Part shown: in pieces, positions 11,897-26,734 of the stretch
How the letters are laid out: each line of letters begins with the position of its first letter
Position numbering within the stretch: position 1 is the stretch's first letter
Source of the DNA: Sistotremastrum niveocremeum HHB9708
Taxonomy: Eukaryota > Basidiomycota > Agaricomycetes > Sistotremastrales > Sistotremastraceae
Reading direction: 5' to 3'
Length of the DNA: 64,000 nucleotides
Assembly (NCBI GenBank): GCA_001630475.1
Contig: KV419400.1
Coordinates: forward strand, 992,940-1,056,939
Position numbers and translations under genes: made by a program
The notes under the pieces: generated by a model
Database searches by the model: none
What the model was told of the DNA's origin: nothing
What the model saw: the letters and a program-made list of their open reading frames with translations, nothing else

Positions 11897-13309
11897 ATGA
11901 GGCTTGCTGGACGATTTGCAATGGACTCTGCGTTCTCTTTCTTATTGCTGTCGACCTGGACACCATCTATATATGCTGCTCCGTCGCCACCTGGAGGCGC
12001 TTCGAATGTAACTTGCATCACAGAGACTTGGGTAAGATTTTATCGCATGAGCGAAGATATGCGAGTCTCATTGAAAGTCTGGTCTAGTCCCTGAATAGCT
12101 TGGGTCAGACTCCTTGTCTGGTGGGAGCTGATTTGGGAGCTGCCTGTTCACCGATCGGAAGTGCGTTACTTGTATTGTCGAGATCCTGCGTCAAACTGAT
12201 ATGCAAATCTTCAAGGCTACAACGTACCACCCTTAGCGGCCCCCAACACATACTTCCCCTCCAATCCCCCTAGTGCATGCGAATGTAGCACGGTGTTTTA
12301 TGCGCTCATCTGTAAAGCACATCAACATCCTGACCATCTTCAGTAACGCTGACTTATCGAATGCAGCCGCATGCAGCCTTTGTCAGGGCAATCCGACCAT
12401 AACGACCTGGAATTTGTTTAGTGTGAATTGTACCAAAACTTCTCTCGCCAGGTTAGTCTGGAGTGCTCGACCTGATCGCCCGGACAGCGTTCCTAATAAT
12501 AGTCTTCAGTTTCCCTCAGGCGATTCCACCAGGTACTTCGGTTCCTCAATGGGCTTATCAGGATATATCGGTATGAAAAAACGTTTGTCGGAAGGGAATA
12601 CCACTAACGCGCAACGCATAAAAGGGTAATCAGGTCTTCAACGAGACAAGTGCTATTATTACAGGCGGTAAGTCACCTGGGTTTTGAGTGCCATCCATTC
12701 TTACGCTCTGGATAGATCAGCCGGAGTCTAGTGCCGGCTCTGCTGCTCCAACACAGACAAAACCCCCAGCCACCTCTCAATCTCTAATTACCTCACAAAT
12801 TTCTACTTCAGGCTTCGGTGGTCCATCATCATCATCCACATCCCCATCTTCCAAATCGGTCAATGTAGGAGCCATTGTGGGTGGAGTGGTGGGAGGAATA
12901 GCGGGCCTCACTGCCATCGTTGTTCTTATCCTCTTCTTGATGAGAAAACGACATACTCCTGTAATGGTGACACCTGCCAGACCGCCGTTACCGGAGAAAG
13001 CAGGGGGTCTACAGTCTTACGACTCGACGATCAAAAAGAGCAACAGCCAATCACGCAGACAAGTGGCCTTCCAGTCGCGTAGAGGCCCCTCTCGTCAACG
13101 TTCGACAGTAAGGGTTCTCAGAATCGACATGTCCAAATGTTTCCTGATCATTAACTCCACAGCCTGGGTCGGACACTATGTCCAGTAATGGACGTTCAAA
13201 CGCCTCTTCTCCCCCTGCTATGTCTCCGACCTCTGCTAGATCTGGGGGACCTGCCGCTCTCCCAGATTATATGCGGCCCGCTGGATATACTGGAGCCGCC
13301 GAGTTGTGA
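11897..13309 (+). CDS. Eight-cysteine, single-pass membrane protein with serine-rich stalk (copy B)
   Basis: Paralogue of the gene at 1927, with the same order of parts and similar length (about 340 residues). Signal peptide (MRLAGRFAMDSAFSFLLL; the ATG at 11921 is an alternative start), then eight cysteines in the same positions: NVTC, TPCLVGADLGAAC, ACECSTV, ACSLCQG and NCTKT. The segment FPQAIPPGTSVPQWAYQDI matches copy A. A Ser/Thr/Pro stalk follows, then a helix (AIVGGVVGGIAGLTAIVVLI) and basic stop (MRKRH), and a cytoplasmic tail ending GYTGAAEL. The exon pattern of the ectodomain also matches copy A, which argues for gene duplication rather than convergence. A surface sensor or adhesin role is inferred from topology alone. 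Confidence 0.8.
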
Positions 13310-13481
13310 TCCGTCGTTGTATTTTCTGTTAGACTTGTACCATATAACGAAAAGAGACGATTTTCACGACAACTGAACTGGTGTCACCGAGAACATTTGA
13401 GAATCGGGTTCGATCAAGTCTATCATCGTTGTATAAATAGTATTGATACACATGGGATGTGGGCTCCTGTAGGTTGCTTCA

Positions 13482-14056
13482 TTAGTCGCCATATAATTTC
13501 TGCACTCTCTTGAGGATAGAGTCTTTTGAAGGGTCTAAGAATGACGGTCAATTACACTTCGGGAACTACGTCCGATAGCACAAACGCACCGTATGGGTGA
13601 TCTTTCGAGGGTATCTCTAACAGAGCAGGGAAAGTCTGTTGATATCTGTCGACCGTTGGACGTATCTTCTCAGCGACCTAGCGGATTGAAGTTAGATATT
13701 TCGTCAAAGCCGCGTAGGGACCCGCACGTCAACTTACGTGCTGGTTGATCAGCAGAATAGCAATATCACTGCGTTCCGTGAATTCTTGGAATGCCGATTC
13801 GATACTCGACACTTGAGTTTCTGGATGCTTGTTCAGTTCAGAGCGGACGTCTTCACCCGCGAGGACGCACTTGAGTCTACAATCAAGAAGTTCTTCTTCT
13901 GGTGCTCATTAATTTGGCCAATTCCTGCCAGTAACAGCCCTGTAACAGAGTCCTACACACATATATGATCAGAAGCATTCACTCTGAGCTGGAACAAAGG
14001 CTCACCTCATCCCCAATGACTGCGAGCAGATTACGGTTTCGGTATGCGGAAGCCAT
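13482..14056 (-). CDS. VMA7: V-type ATPase subunit F
   Basis: Small subunit of the peripheral V1 sector, on the central rotor side. It is easy to miss because its roughly 120 codons are split into five short exons. Exon 1 (14056-14006) gives [17 protein letters not shown]; then [20 protein letters not shown] and NFLIVDS; then [20 protein letters not shown] with AILLINQH; then [20 protein letters not shown] with EIPSKDHPY; and last [17 protein letters not shown]. All junctions are GT...AG and keep frame. The IGDEDSVTG, ILLINQ and [10 protein letters not shown] blocks are diagnostic for the family. It is divergent from the ECD gene, with 71 bp between starts. A second V1 subunit (C) lies at 36456. 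Confidence 0.93.
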
Positions 14057-14127
14057 TAGAGGACAGGGGTCTATTTGGACGCCAAACAAATCCAGATATC
14101 TTCGCGTTTGCCAGAAATATTGGGAAC
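14057..14127. promoter_or_regulatory. Inferred bidirectional promoter VMA7/ECD
   Basis: Only 71 bp separate the two opposed start codons, so 5' leaders and core promoter elements must overlap. No clear TATA box is visible. That the two genes are co-expressed is inference. Confidence 0.4.
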
Positions 14128-17150
<3,023 letters not shown>

Positions 17151-17247
17151 GATTACCTAATACTGTAGTGGCTGAACAAATAATTGTAAAGAGAGATCTC
17201 AGGCTCACCTTCGTCCTCAACGACCTAAAAAAATAACAACAGCAGCC

Positions 17248-18657
17248 ATGGCGACTTCTATGGCAGCGACGTTAGCGGCTTCATTGCCTGCTGTTCAAGC
17301 AGCCCCCGCTCCCACTGTTTCGAGCTACGAGGCACTGCCAGCGTCCATGTCGAAAGTGATTGACATTGAGGCGCAAATACCCATAACCCGCGTCCAGATT
17401 GATGCTCTGGTAATTCTGGCAGTACAAGTATGGCATGCGCTGTCTGATCTATTCTAGGTTTTAACGAAAATCACGAAACACGGCCAGGAGGCCAAATCAA
17501 ACAATGCTGCCGGTCTTTTGCTAGGGTTAGATCTGGACGGGACATTAGAAGTGTCCAACTCATTCCCTTTACCAACGAGCCAGCAGGCTGGAGACGAGGA
17601 AGACAAGAGCACGAAATTCTCAGGCGAGTCATTTGGAAGGCATTAAGTGATGTAGGAAGACTGATGGGAGAATTGTGATGCAGCACGGTACCAGGCGTCG
17701 ATGCTTCGAGCGTTGAAGGAAGTGCAAGTGGACGACAACGTGGTTGGGTTTTATCAGACGATCTCACTGGGAGCGTATCTGCTGCCGTCGATCAAGGACA
17801 TGCAGGCTGTGCATCAGGAGAAATTGCGGCACGGAGGAGTGGTTGTTGTGCATGGTGAGTCGCTCATGGCAAAGGCGTGTTTTGGGTTCATATCTGGATT
17901 CTGACCGTGTGTCTTATGATCTCTTTTGGTCTGATCTTTATGGTCATGCTGCAGATGTCACTCAAAGCTCGAGGGGAATTGCCAGTTTCCGTGCGTTCCG
18001 ACTGACGAAAAATTTTACGGACGTGCAGCGAAAGGGCAAATTTAATTCACAAAAGTATGTTCTCTTATGGTTGGATCGAATGGGGGAAAATTGGCTGACG
18101 GAAATTGCAGCCTCGTGGAACACGGACTGACGTTTTCATCGGTATTCGAAGAGATCCCTGTGGAAGTGCGCAAGTCGGCATTGCTGAATGCATTTCTGGG
18201 GGGCCTGAAAGAGGCGCGGCTAGAACCGGACTTTTCGCCGCGGTCGGCTCTTGGAGTGAAGGAAGTGCGGACGCTGGGATCAAAATATGGGGTGCTGGAC
18301 CTGAACGGACCCGGCCAAGTGAACCGGAACCTGGAGCAGGTGATCGAACGGCTGGACGAATACAAGACGGAGGAGGGGAACGTCGCATATCTGACTCGCC
18401 AGAGTGCACGCGAAAAGGCACGTGCAGAGCTCTACGTGCAGAAACGCAAAGAGGAGAATGCAGCCCGGGTGGCACAGGGCCTGGCACCGTTGCCGGAAGA
18501 GGACGTGAGCCGACTGTTCAAGATACCCGGTGAGCCGAGCCGGCTGGAGAGCATGTTGCTGCTGGGGCAGATTGATGGGTACACACGGAGTCTGGCAGTT
18601 GCATCGAGTGATGTGTTGGTGAAGACGTATGCAACGAGGAGCAGCACTCCGCTGTAA
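17248..18657 (+). CDS. Translation initiation factor eIF3 subunit h
   Basis: MPN-domain subunit of eIF3 (eIF3h), which helps recruit mRNA to the 40S subunit. The MPN fold starts at ITRVQIDALVILAVQVLTKI and continues with AGLLLGLDLDGTLEVSNSFP and VDDNVVGFYQTISLGAYL. No JAMM zinc motif is present, as expected for this non-catalytic member. The C-terminal half carries the helical region (RNLEQVIERLDEYKTEEGNV, KARAELYVQKRKEENAAR). An alanine-rich N-terminal stretch precedes the domain. Five short introns are visible. Budding yeast lacks this subunit, while filamentous fungi and fission yeast keep it, so its presence fits the lineage. Confidence 0.9.
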
Positions 18658-18855
18658 CGGCAACAATCATCGTGTTCGGGCTGCCACTTTTGTTCCGGAT
18701 AGGGTAGCATGTTTGTCCGTGTTTGTACGACCCCGTTAGTTTTTAGTGTGCAGAAAATAATCGGCGGTCCCTTCGCCTGCTCTTCCTCCTCCCTCGTTTT
18801 TCCCTTAAAACCCGACATTCTTTAGCTTTTTACCGCTGCCCCCCGCTCCTTCGCC

Positions 18856-19775
18856 ATGCACTGCTCACTCGTCGTCCTTGCCCTCCTCTCCGTCGTTGCC
18901 GCCGTTCCCCACCACTACACCCACCACGCCCGCCATGCCGCCCTCGCTCGCGCCCATGTCCGCGCACCCGTCCCTCTCGCGCTCGCCGAGCCTGAGCCAC
19001 TTCCTGTAGTCCCCAAGGTCATCGCAAAGCGCAAGGCCAGACGCGACAGCCAAAAGTGCAAGCCTCGTCCAACGCCCGTTGCCTCGTCTTCTTCCACTTC
19101 ACACTCTGTTGCTCCTTCGCCACCGCCAGCAGCAGTTGGAGGCGTCGCAAACCCTGGAGCTGATCCCATCACGACCCACACTACCACAACCACTCAGGCA
19201 CCCCCACCACCACCGCCCACTACCTCTGCCTCGCCAGCCCAGGCAGCTCCTCCTCCCTCATCGGGAAATTTGCCTTCATACATGACGGGCCAACAAACCG
19301 GTCAAGGTAGCATCCCCTTCATCAGTTTTACGTGTTCATCAATCAGACTGATCATTTCAACAGGCACTTTCTACGAAACCGGCCTTGGCTCTTGTGGCAT
19401 CACCAACACCGATTCAGATCATATCGTTGCCGTCAGCATGTTGCTATACGACACTTACCCGTTCGTCGTATTACCTTTTTCATTCGTTTATTGTTTTAAT
19501 CGTTGTATTCCACAGTGGTTACACAAATGTCAACCCCAACAACAACCCTGTTTGCGGACGTAAAATCAGGGCGAGCTACAAGGGCAACTCGGTCGATGTC
19601 ACCGTCACCGATCGCTGCACCGGCTGTAAAATAACCGATCTCGGTTAGTCGGCTTAAATTTCCTGTTAACTCTCTTTCTAACTATCCATCAGATTTCAGC
19701 CCAAGTGCGTTCGACATCCTTGCTGATCCTTCAATTGGTCGCATCTCTGGCATGACCTGGGACTGGATCTCATAA
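18856..19775 (+). CDS. Secreted double-psi beta-barrel (RlpA/barwin-like) protein with proline-rich linker
   Basis: Small secreted protein. Signal peptide MHCSLVVLALLSVVAAVP, then a His/Ala-rich stretch and a KRKARR basic site, then a long Pro/Thr/Ala linker (runs of seven Pro), and a C-terminal DPBB domain. Domain marks are TFYETGLGSCGITNTDSDHI, NPVCGRKIRASYKG, VTVTDRCTGCKITDLDFSPS, and a closing MTWDWIS. Three short introns lie in the domain. The family includes barwin-like and expansin-related fungal proteins, some acting on walls or as protease inhibitors; the linker suggests a modular wall-associated or apoplastic protein. No carbohydrate-binding module is present. Enzymatic activity cannot be inferred. 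Confidence 0.85.
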
Positions 19776-20229
19776 ATCCATTCATCAACCAATTCCGACG
19801 ACAACATATCTTATTCATCTATCTACCCGCCATCTCTCCCCGCATATTTTTCCATCTCTTTCTTTTCAGGGCTTACTTTTCATTCTTTTACCGATGGTCG
19901 ACCCATTCGCGCGGCGCGCACCTCACCTACTGTCATTTCGTGGTCTCGATTGTATCGAGCAAGTGAACCGGTACTGATAAACGTTGGGAGGGAATTTGTT
20001 ATACTAATTATGCCAGTGGCTCTTTTGGAGATCGATGCTCTACAACTTATTCACTTATGTAAAGTGATATTTCATGGTGACAAAAGGAAAATTAATAAAT
20101 AACATGAAACATGTAAAATGTCCAATTGTGCTGTTGCCCTGTTTGTTACCCCTTCCGACAAGCAGGAATCTCCGGCCACACGCGTCCGATGAAGATCTAA
20201 TCTAACACTCGCTCCGAGCCTTCATCATC
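19776..20229. other. Intergenic region
   Basis: About 450 bp, T/C-rich after the DPBB gene (19830-19890) and AT-rich at 20085-20120. No gene is seen; it should hold the DPBB gene 3' end and the RPE promoter. Confidence 0.4.
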
Positions 20230-21369
20230 ATGCCTCACGCTATCATCTCTCCTTCAGTGCTTGCCTCGGACTTTGGTCAACTCACAGCGGAATGCAAACG
20301 GATGATAAAAAACGGAGCAGATTGGCTGCATATGGGTGAGCGTTTCCAAGCTCAGGTACTGATGAGACGGACTTCATCTGCGGGCAGATGTTATGGATGG
20401 GTGAGGCAGTTCTCTTGACGACGGCCCAAGTCTCTACTCTCAATGCAAGAATAAAGCCACTTTGTTCCAAACATAACCATGGGTAGGCCACGATCCATCA
20501 TAATCTGACCAACTAACAACGAATGCACGAAATCCCATCCAGGCGCTCCGATCCTGACTTGCGTCAAAAAGGGTGTTCCAGACATATTCATGGATTGCCA
20601 TATGATGGTTGCGCAGCCTGAGAAGGTCTGCATTCCCCACTCTGGCCTCATGAGAACTTTCCGGGACTCATTCGTTTCTATCCACTGACTGACAGTGGGT
20701 TGACGACATCGCCGCAGCAGGAGGCGCCCTCTATTGCTTCCATCTCGAGGCAACCTGTAAGTCCGCTACTCAACTCGCCCGTCTTGTCTATATGCGTTCA
20801 ACTAAGCTCACGCCCCTCATGCTCTTTTTTGTGATCCTTTTTAATCGCATCTAGCCGACCCGCTTGCTCTGATTGACCTGATCCATGGGAAGAAAATGAA
20901 GGCTGGCGTTGCGATCTCGCCCGACACTCCCTCTTCGGCGATTACAGACCAAGTGGCAAATGCGGCAGACATGCTATTGGTCATGACAGTTTACCCAGGT
21001 ATGCCATTCCGGAGCCTTCGGCTCGTCCCATTTTTGAATATATCATTTTCTTGTGCAGGGCGTGGTGGTCAGAAATTCTTGGATAGATGTCTTCCTAAAG
21101 TTGCGGATCTGAGGGCCCGTTTCCCAGAGAAAGATATCGAGGTTGATGGAGGGGTTGGTCCTTCTACGATTGATGCTTGTGCTCATGCAGGTAATGTGCT
21201 TAGAGGCTTTACGGTCTATCCCGAGCTGAAACTCTCCTTAGGAAGTAATGTCATAGTTGCGGGAACAGCTATTTTCAATGCACCGGACCCCGAACAGGTC
21301 ATCACACTCTTGAAAGCTACCGTCAATACAGCACAGGCACACGCCGCGGCACAACGAGCACAGCAGTAA
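20230..21369 (+). CDS. RPE1: Ribulose-phosphate 3-epimerase
   Basis: Pentose-phosphate enzyme that interconverts ribulose 5-phosphate and xylulose 5-phosphate; TIM barrel. The 5' part is highly fragmented: exon 1 20230-20335 (IISPSVLASDFGQLTAECKR), a 13-nt exon 20388-20400 coding the core of the DVMDG signature, and a 26-nt exon 20457-20482 (HFVPNITM). Later exons give APILTCVKKGVPDIFMDCHM, MVAQPEKWVDDIAAAGG, FHLEAT, the phosphate-binding VYPGRGGQKFLDRCLPKVAD, EVDGGVGPSTIDACAHAG and NVIVAGTAIFNA. The intron before exon 3 ends in AAG. Both metal-binding aspartates (in DVMDG and VDGG) and His residues are kept. The enzyme looks complete. Confidence 0.93.
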
Positions 21370-21667
21370 GATTGGCAGTACGATGCATTAACAAGAGAGG
21401 AAACGCAGCCAGATTACAACCTAGAGTGTCCCTTGATTATTACGATAAAGAGAAGAAGTATGTAAATAACAAATGCAGAATGGTCCAGAGAGCATATATA
21501 CAGGGAACGACTCTATAGGAGGAGACATGGATTATTTGAACCCCGTCGAGCTTCGTTCAAAAGTCCACAATAAGTGTAGCGGGGGAAATAAGTCGAAGGA
21601 TTCAAGTTTTCTGTGATCACTCTCATCCGAGCGGTACAGTCAATTATTCGTTCAGCATTCCAAATCT

Positions 21668-24179
21668 TTACCATGTGATCCATTCGCCGTACATATTTGG
21701 TCGTTCGCCACGGATGTAGCTTTCGAAAGTCCTTTTGAGAACGGCAGCCCAATCTAAGTCACGTTTGTCCGATGAAACATGTTCTTCCCTGTCTTCTTGG
21801 CCGCTTGGTGTTGGTTCTGATTGCTCCTGTGCAAGTTTTTCGCGCGCCATTGTCTCGCCCTTGATAAATCTCTGACCGAGATCAGGCCAGTTGCGAGCAG
21901 GATCGAAGGGCTTCCACCTTGGAGAGAGAGGACAATTCAGCCAAGTAGGAATGACGGAAAGCGGATTTTCTCACCAGAAATTATGAAAGTGATAAGAATA
22001 AGCGCCTCTAAAGAACCCTTCAAAACCAAGTGCCTGGGGTGCCGCACTGTCAACCTTCGGCGTTTCGAAGAGATGGCCAAATCTATCGCAAGCCGTCAGT
22101 GATGTGAAATACACAACGTCGAGAGACATACTCGGTGAAATAGGGGAATGGAGGGCGATCTCTCTGGTACTCTTCAGTATTCAGCCAAGCAGAATCGAAG
22201 AGGGCATCCGGGAGGCGGAGTAAGAGCCCTTCCAAATAAGCATCCTTAGTATAACGAGAAACAGTCATGGGGTGGAAGTCAAGCCCATTCCGTAAGGCCG
22301 TGCGGAACAAGAAAGTCCCAAGTGCAGATCCTTTGTTCAAACGCAGGACAGCCGTGTTGTACTTCTCGAGACGAGACCAACGGTAGGCGAATGCCCCTTT
22401 CCATCCCCATAATTCCTCCCAATCGCGAAGTAATAGGGTGTCGGCGTCCAGATATGTGCCGCCAAAGCGATGGCAAAGGATGAAACGCGCCATATCTGAT
22501 AGAATGACCGACAATCGATCGTATGAAGATGCGGACTTTGAGCCGAGTCTGTCAAACATGTTGTCATCTCCGCCTTTCGCCACATTAGTTGGAGATGGAT
22601 CGGAGGCTTTTGTTTCCTCCCGAGCACCCTCTAATGGGTCGTCTTCTTTGTTGTTATCCAAAGCCGCCTGCTTTGCTTCCTGTGGCACGTTGATGACATA
22701 GCCGCCTGAGTTGAACAGTGTTTTCTCGAAATCTCTCCATTCGTCCTTGATCTCGGGGATGTTATCGAGTTGCTCTGTTGTGTTCCACAACTTGAACTCA
22801 ATCACATCTTTAAAGCGAGGGTGAAGGAATGGTGACGACCAAGGATTAGCAGCAAGGGTGTCGAACATGTCATGAACGGCTGAGGGATTGGGAACGGAGG
22901 CAGCGGGTCCGGGATTGATCCATAGCCAAAATTTTGGTCGGCACACCTTTGGTAAGGGTGTACCTATTGGGAGATGCAGGCCAAGGTTCTGAGTGAACAA
23001 GAACGATAGGAGTGCAAGGTACGGTTTGTCGGTGAAGGGTCCAGTCCAGAACATGTGATAAACTCGAGGATAGTCCTCATCACAAGGAGACGAAAGTGCA
23101 ACTGAAGGTGTGTACGGAATCGGCGGTGGAAGATGTGGGTGGTTCTCTAGAAGTGCTCTGTCCCTAAAGATGAAGCCGGCTTCTATGTCTTCGTTCGACG
23201 CTCGCTGATTGTATCCGGAGGTGGGTGGAGTTCTGGGAGGAAGGGGTGTAGTATCGTTCTCCGCCTGAGATTGTTCCATATAGATATACTTCCAATCGTC
23301 CATCTGACCACGTCGAACGCGGTTACCATTATCGAGTCCTCCACCCAATCGAAGGATTTCCAGACAGTCCCGAACATACTAAAGACATTTCGCAGTTAGT
23401 TAGCGGAAGTCACGCATGATATAATCAGACGTGCCTTTCCAGTGCTAAAGTCGCAATGGTCCATCACGACATCCAGGTCCGCAACGCTCCCGGGTATAGG
23501 CCGGGGAGGATAGGCGACGTGAGGAGGCTGGCTTTGGATGTCAAGATACACACGTTTGGGCCCGATGCCTATGCTATAATCGACATGTCGAATCTTGGCG
23601 CTCGGAGGGCGAAAACGGTTTGGTAGTGTGCTCGAAGGGACTTTGCTCCTGGGAATGCCCGGGTTGTTCAAAGGAGATTCGAAACCGATTTTGTCCGGTA
23701 CTAAACCCAATGGTTAATAGGGAAAGCAGGGGCTGGTGTGAGAACGTACTCTTTCTACTGCTCTGATAATGTCCGCTTGAGATTTCCCATTCCCAGATCC
23801 GCTGCAAGTCTTCGCGACTGTACACCAAAGTTGGGGGATCACTTGTGAATGGCACTGGCCACTTTCCATCTTGTGAGCCATACCGCCTAGAAAAGGCGTA
23901 TACTATCCAGAAAAGAAGAAGAAACGCGACCCAGATAATCGCTGGGCCACGTCTTGGACCGCATCGCGTGAGGACGATGTGGTATATTCGAGGAGGGATG
24001 GGGACGGGTATATTGAGCTTCCGAGAACCAAGGAAAGGGAGCGGTATCGTTAATACCATGAACCATGAACGGGGTCGTGATGTAAGATATTGTTTTTCCT
24101 CAAACGCTGTTGAGAATGTTGGCAGTGATGAACGGCCTTTGAGAGAGCGCTCGCGCTGGGGAATAAAGAGAGATTGCAT
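21668..24179 (-). CDS. Type II membrane glycosyltransferase, GT32-like (DXD sugar-binding)
   Basis: Probable Golgi glycosyltransferase of about 750 residues. A short cytoplasmic N-terminus precedes one transmembrane helix (AIIWVAFLLLFWIVYAFSRR), then a stem, then a catalytic domain with VYHMFWTGPFTDKPYLALLS, SVILSDMARFILCHRFGGTY immediately followed by LDADTLLLRDWEELWGW. The DAD triad is the nucleotide-sugar/metal motif of the Gly_transf_sug family. The C-terminal tail after PFDPARNWPDLGQRF is polar. Exons are joined across introns at about 23711-23754, 23396-23430 and 22120-21900. Donor sugar and acceptor cannot be told; the family includes mannosyl-, galactosyl- and GlcNAc-transferases. It lies tail-to-tail with the RPE gene, 298 bp apart. 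Confidence 0.8.
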
Positions 24180-24462
24180 GGCGTTAATAGATAACGCTTG
24201 CTCGTCGTTGTTGTCGTGTATGCCAATAAAGAATTAACGTGAGCTGGCGAGGGGAGCACCGTATAGCAGACCCTCTTCGTAGTGTAGACCAAAAGGGCCT
24301 GGGAAAAGCAACCGATCAGTCGGAGTAACAAAAAGTGTTTTCAAACGCGAACAGCCTTTGCTTGCAAATGTATTTCTTCTGCTTTTATTATATTTCTAGT
24401 ATTACCATTACAGGTCATGGAGCATGATCGGGACCGAATTTTTCAGTGCGTTATATACTACT

Positions 24463-26734
24463 CTACCTTCCGCCCAGAGGTTGCATCTCCAAATCAGCGG
24501 GATCAGTGGGAACAGACAAGATGCGCAGGGTGTTAGTATGGCCCAAGCCGCCCTTCCATCCTTGCACGGCAACGACGGTCGTGTCGGTCTTGATGATGTT
24601 CAACTGCAGAGCTGCCTTCAAGCCGAATCGGATACGGTTGTCGACCTATTCACAAAGTCAATCACATATCGCACGACTATCTGAAAGTTCTTACATCAGT
24701 CTGCCACTGATCAGCCTGGATGCCCCTTGGCTCGGGGTAGTGGAAGGGATAGACACCTCGGTGGAGGTGGATCTGGCGAGCAGTCTGCTCATTGCGAGTG
24801 ACTGAGAAATCTTTAAGTACCGTCCTTCAATGCCTTCAGCCAAAGGAAAGCTCACTGGTAATGATGGGGACGGGAGGTCTGTATTTGGAGATCAGGCGTG
24901 CAGTGTTACCGCTGGTAGAGAGAACCAGAATGGCACTAGCTCCTGATTCGGAGGCGGCTGCGACGGCTGCGAGAGCAACAGTTTCGGCGGTGTCTGTAGG
25001 TACATGAGTGGACGCTCGCAGTTCATCGTACAAGGGCGAGTATGCAATGGCAGATTCAGCCAGATAGCAGGTCTCCGCCATCATGAGCACTTTCAGATGT
25101 GTCAGCCAACAAGAACTGGATCTCGTGCCGGAAACCTACCAGACTGGATAGGATATGCGCCCTTTGCCGTTTCACCAGACAACATCACGCAGTCCGCACC
25201 ATCCAAGACAGCATTGGCAACATCGCTGACTTCCGCACGTGTAGGACGAGGATTATACTAAGACAAATGAGTTTACAAACAAATCAACTGAGATGAGGCG
25301 CTTACTGTCATGGACTATCAAAGAAGAATTCTCAGATTAATTGAACCTTAATTAGAGCGGCAAGAGCTTACCTCCAACATCTGGGTGGCAACGATGACAG
25401 GCTTTCCGGCGATGTTGCACTTCGCAATCATCATCTTCTGAGCCAAGAAAACCTGACTAGCAGGAATCTCAATACCAAGATCTCCACGAGCAACCATGAC
25501 TCCGTCAGTCTCAGCCAAGATTTCATCGAAGTTCTCGACACCCTGTTCGTTCTCGATTTTGACAATGATCTTGATGGCAGCTCCCTCGGGGCCGAGAACG
25601 GCTCTGATGTCCTTGACATCCTGGGCGCTTCGGATAAATGAAGCAAAGATCATGTCAACACCGTTCTTCACACCAAACTGGAGATCCTTCTTGTCTTTTA
25701 CGCTCAAGGCGGGGAGATCCACGGGGGTTTTAGGGAGATTGACGCCCTTGCGAGAGGAGAGGGTCCCATTATTGATGGCACGAACGCGCACGTTGCTGCC
25801 ATCGATGGACAAGACGAGTAGGGAAAGGATACCTGCAAGGAGATGAGTATCAGCGCAAAGATGATTGCGAGTTACGATTACCATCATCTACGTAGATCAA
25901 CTTTCCGGGAGCGGTGACTTTGCCAAGATTGGCCTGATCAACGAGAATAAACAAGATTGGCCCCTTGTAGAGAGAAGAAAGTACCGACATAGTCAAGATA
26001 CAAGATCTTGTCATCGCAAATCTCAGCATATTGAGGGTCCACAGAGATGGTGAATTCGTGTCCAGCTTTGATGGGTATCTATACATCATCAATATCAATA
26101 TTCGTGGAAGAACTTCAGGGCACTAACATCTTTGCCATCACGCATGAGTCCAGTTCGGATTTCTGGTCCTTTCTGTGAGAGTATTTAGAGACGTGACACT
26201 TGAATATAGATTGAATGGCTTACAGTATCCAATGCAATCGCGACGGGGCGTCCACCTGGGTTGGCTAAGTAGGAAGATTAGCACAAATCTACAATTGTAC
26301 AAGTATTCTTCACCTGCAACCGCCTTGCGAGTATTATCGACAACACTCTGGTGATACTCATATGATCCATGGGAGAAGTTCATGCGGACTACATGAGTCG
26401 ATCAGGTCTCGACTCAACAAATCGCCCGCAGAAGCGTACCGATATTGACGCCGGCGTTGATGAGGTCCTTCAACTTCTCTGGGGAGTTCACGTTGGGGCC
26501 TGTGTCACAGAACGACCTAGTCACTAAACGATTCAACTCATGAGCTAATTGGATGTACCGATGGTGGCGATAATCGATGTCTGTATCGTCTATCAGTGAC
26601 GGCGTCGAAAATTTAAAGCAGATCGCAAGTACCTTGCGCAAGAACTTGGTCTTCTCGCTGGGCTCATTGCGAGTGCTGAGGCCAGATAACCAAGAAAGAC
26701 GAGACATTTCGGGTTGGCGACGAGTTGAAGACAT
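24463..26734 (-). CDS. PYK1: Pyruvate kinase
   Basis: Final ATP-yielding step of glycolysis. Start [20 protein letters not shown] at 26734. Conserved blocks, in order: [110 protein letters not shown] (catalytic Lys), [47 protein letters not shown] with [11 protein letters not shown], and the effector-binding C-terminal domain ([19 protein letters not shown]). About ten short introns. The promoter has a CT-rich stretch next to the ATG, as in strongly expressed fungal glycolytic genes. Complete. Confidence 0.95.
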
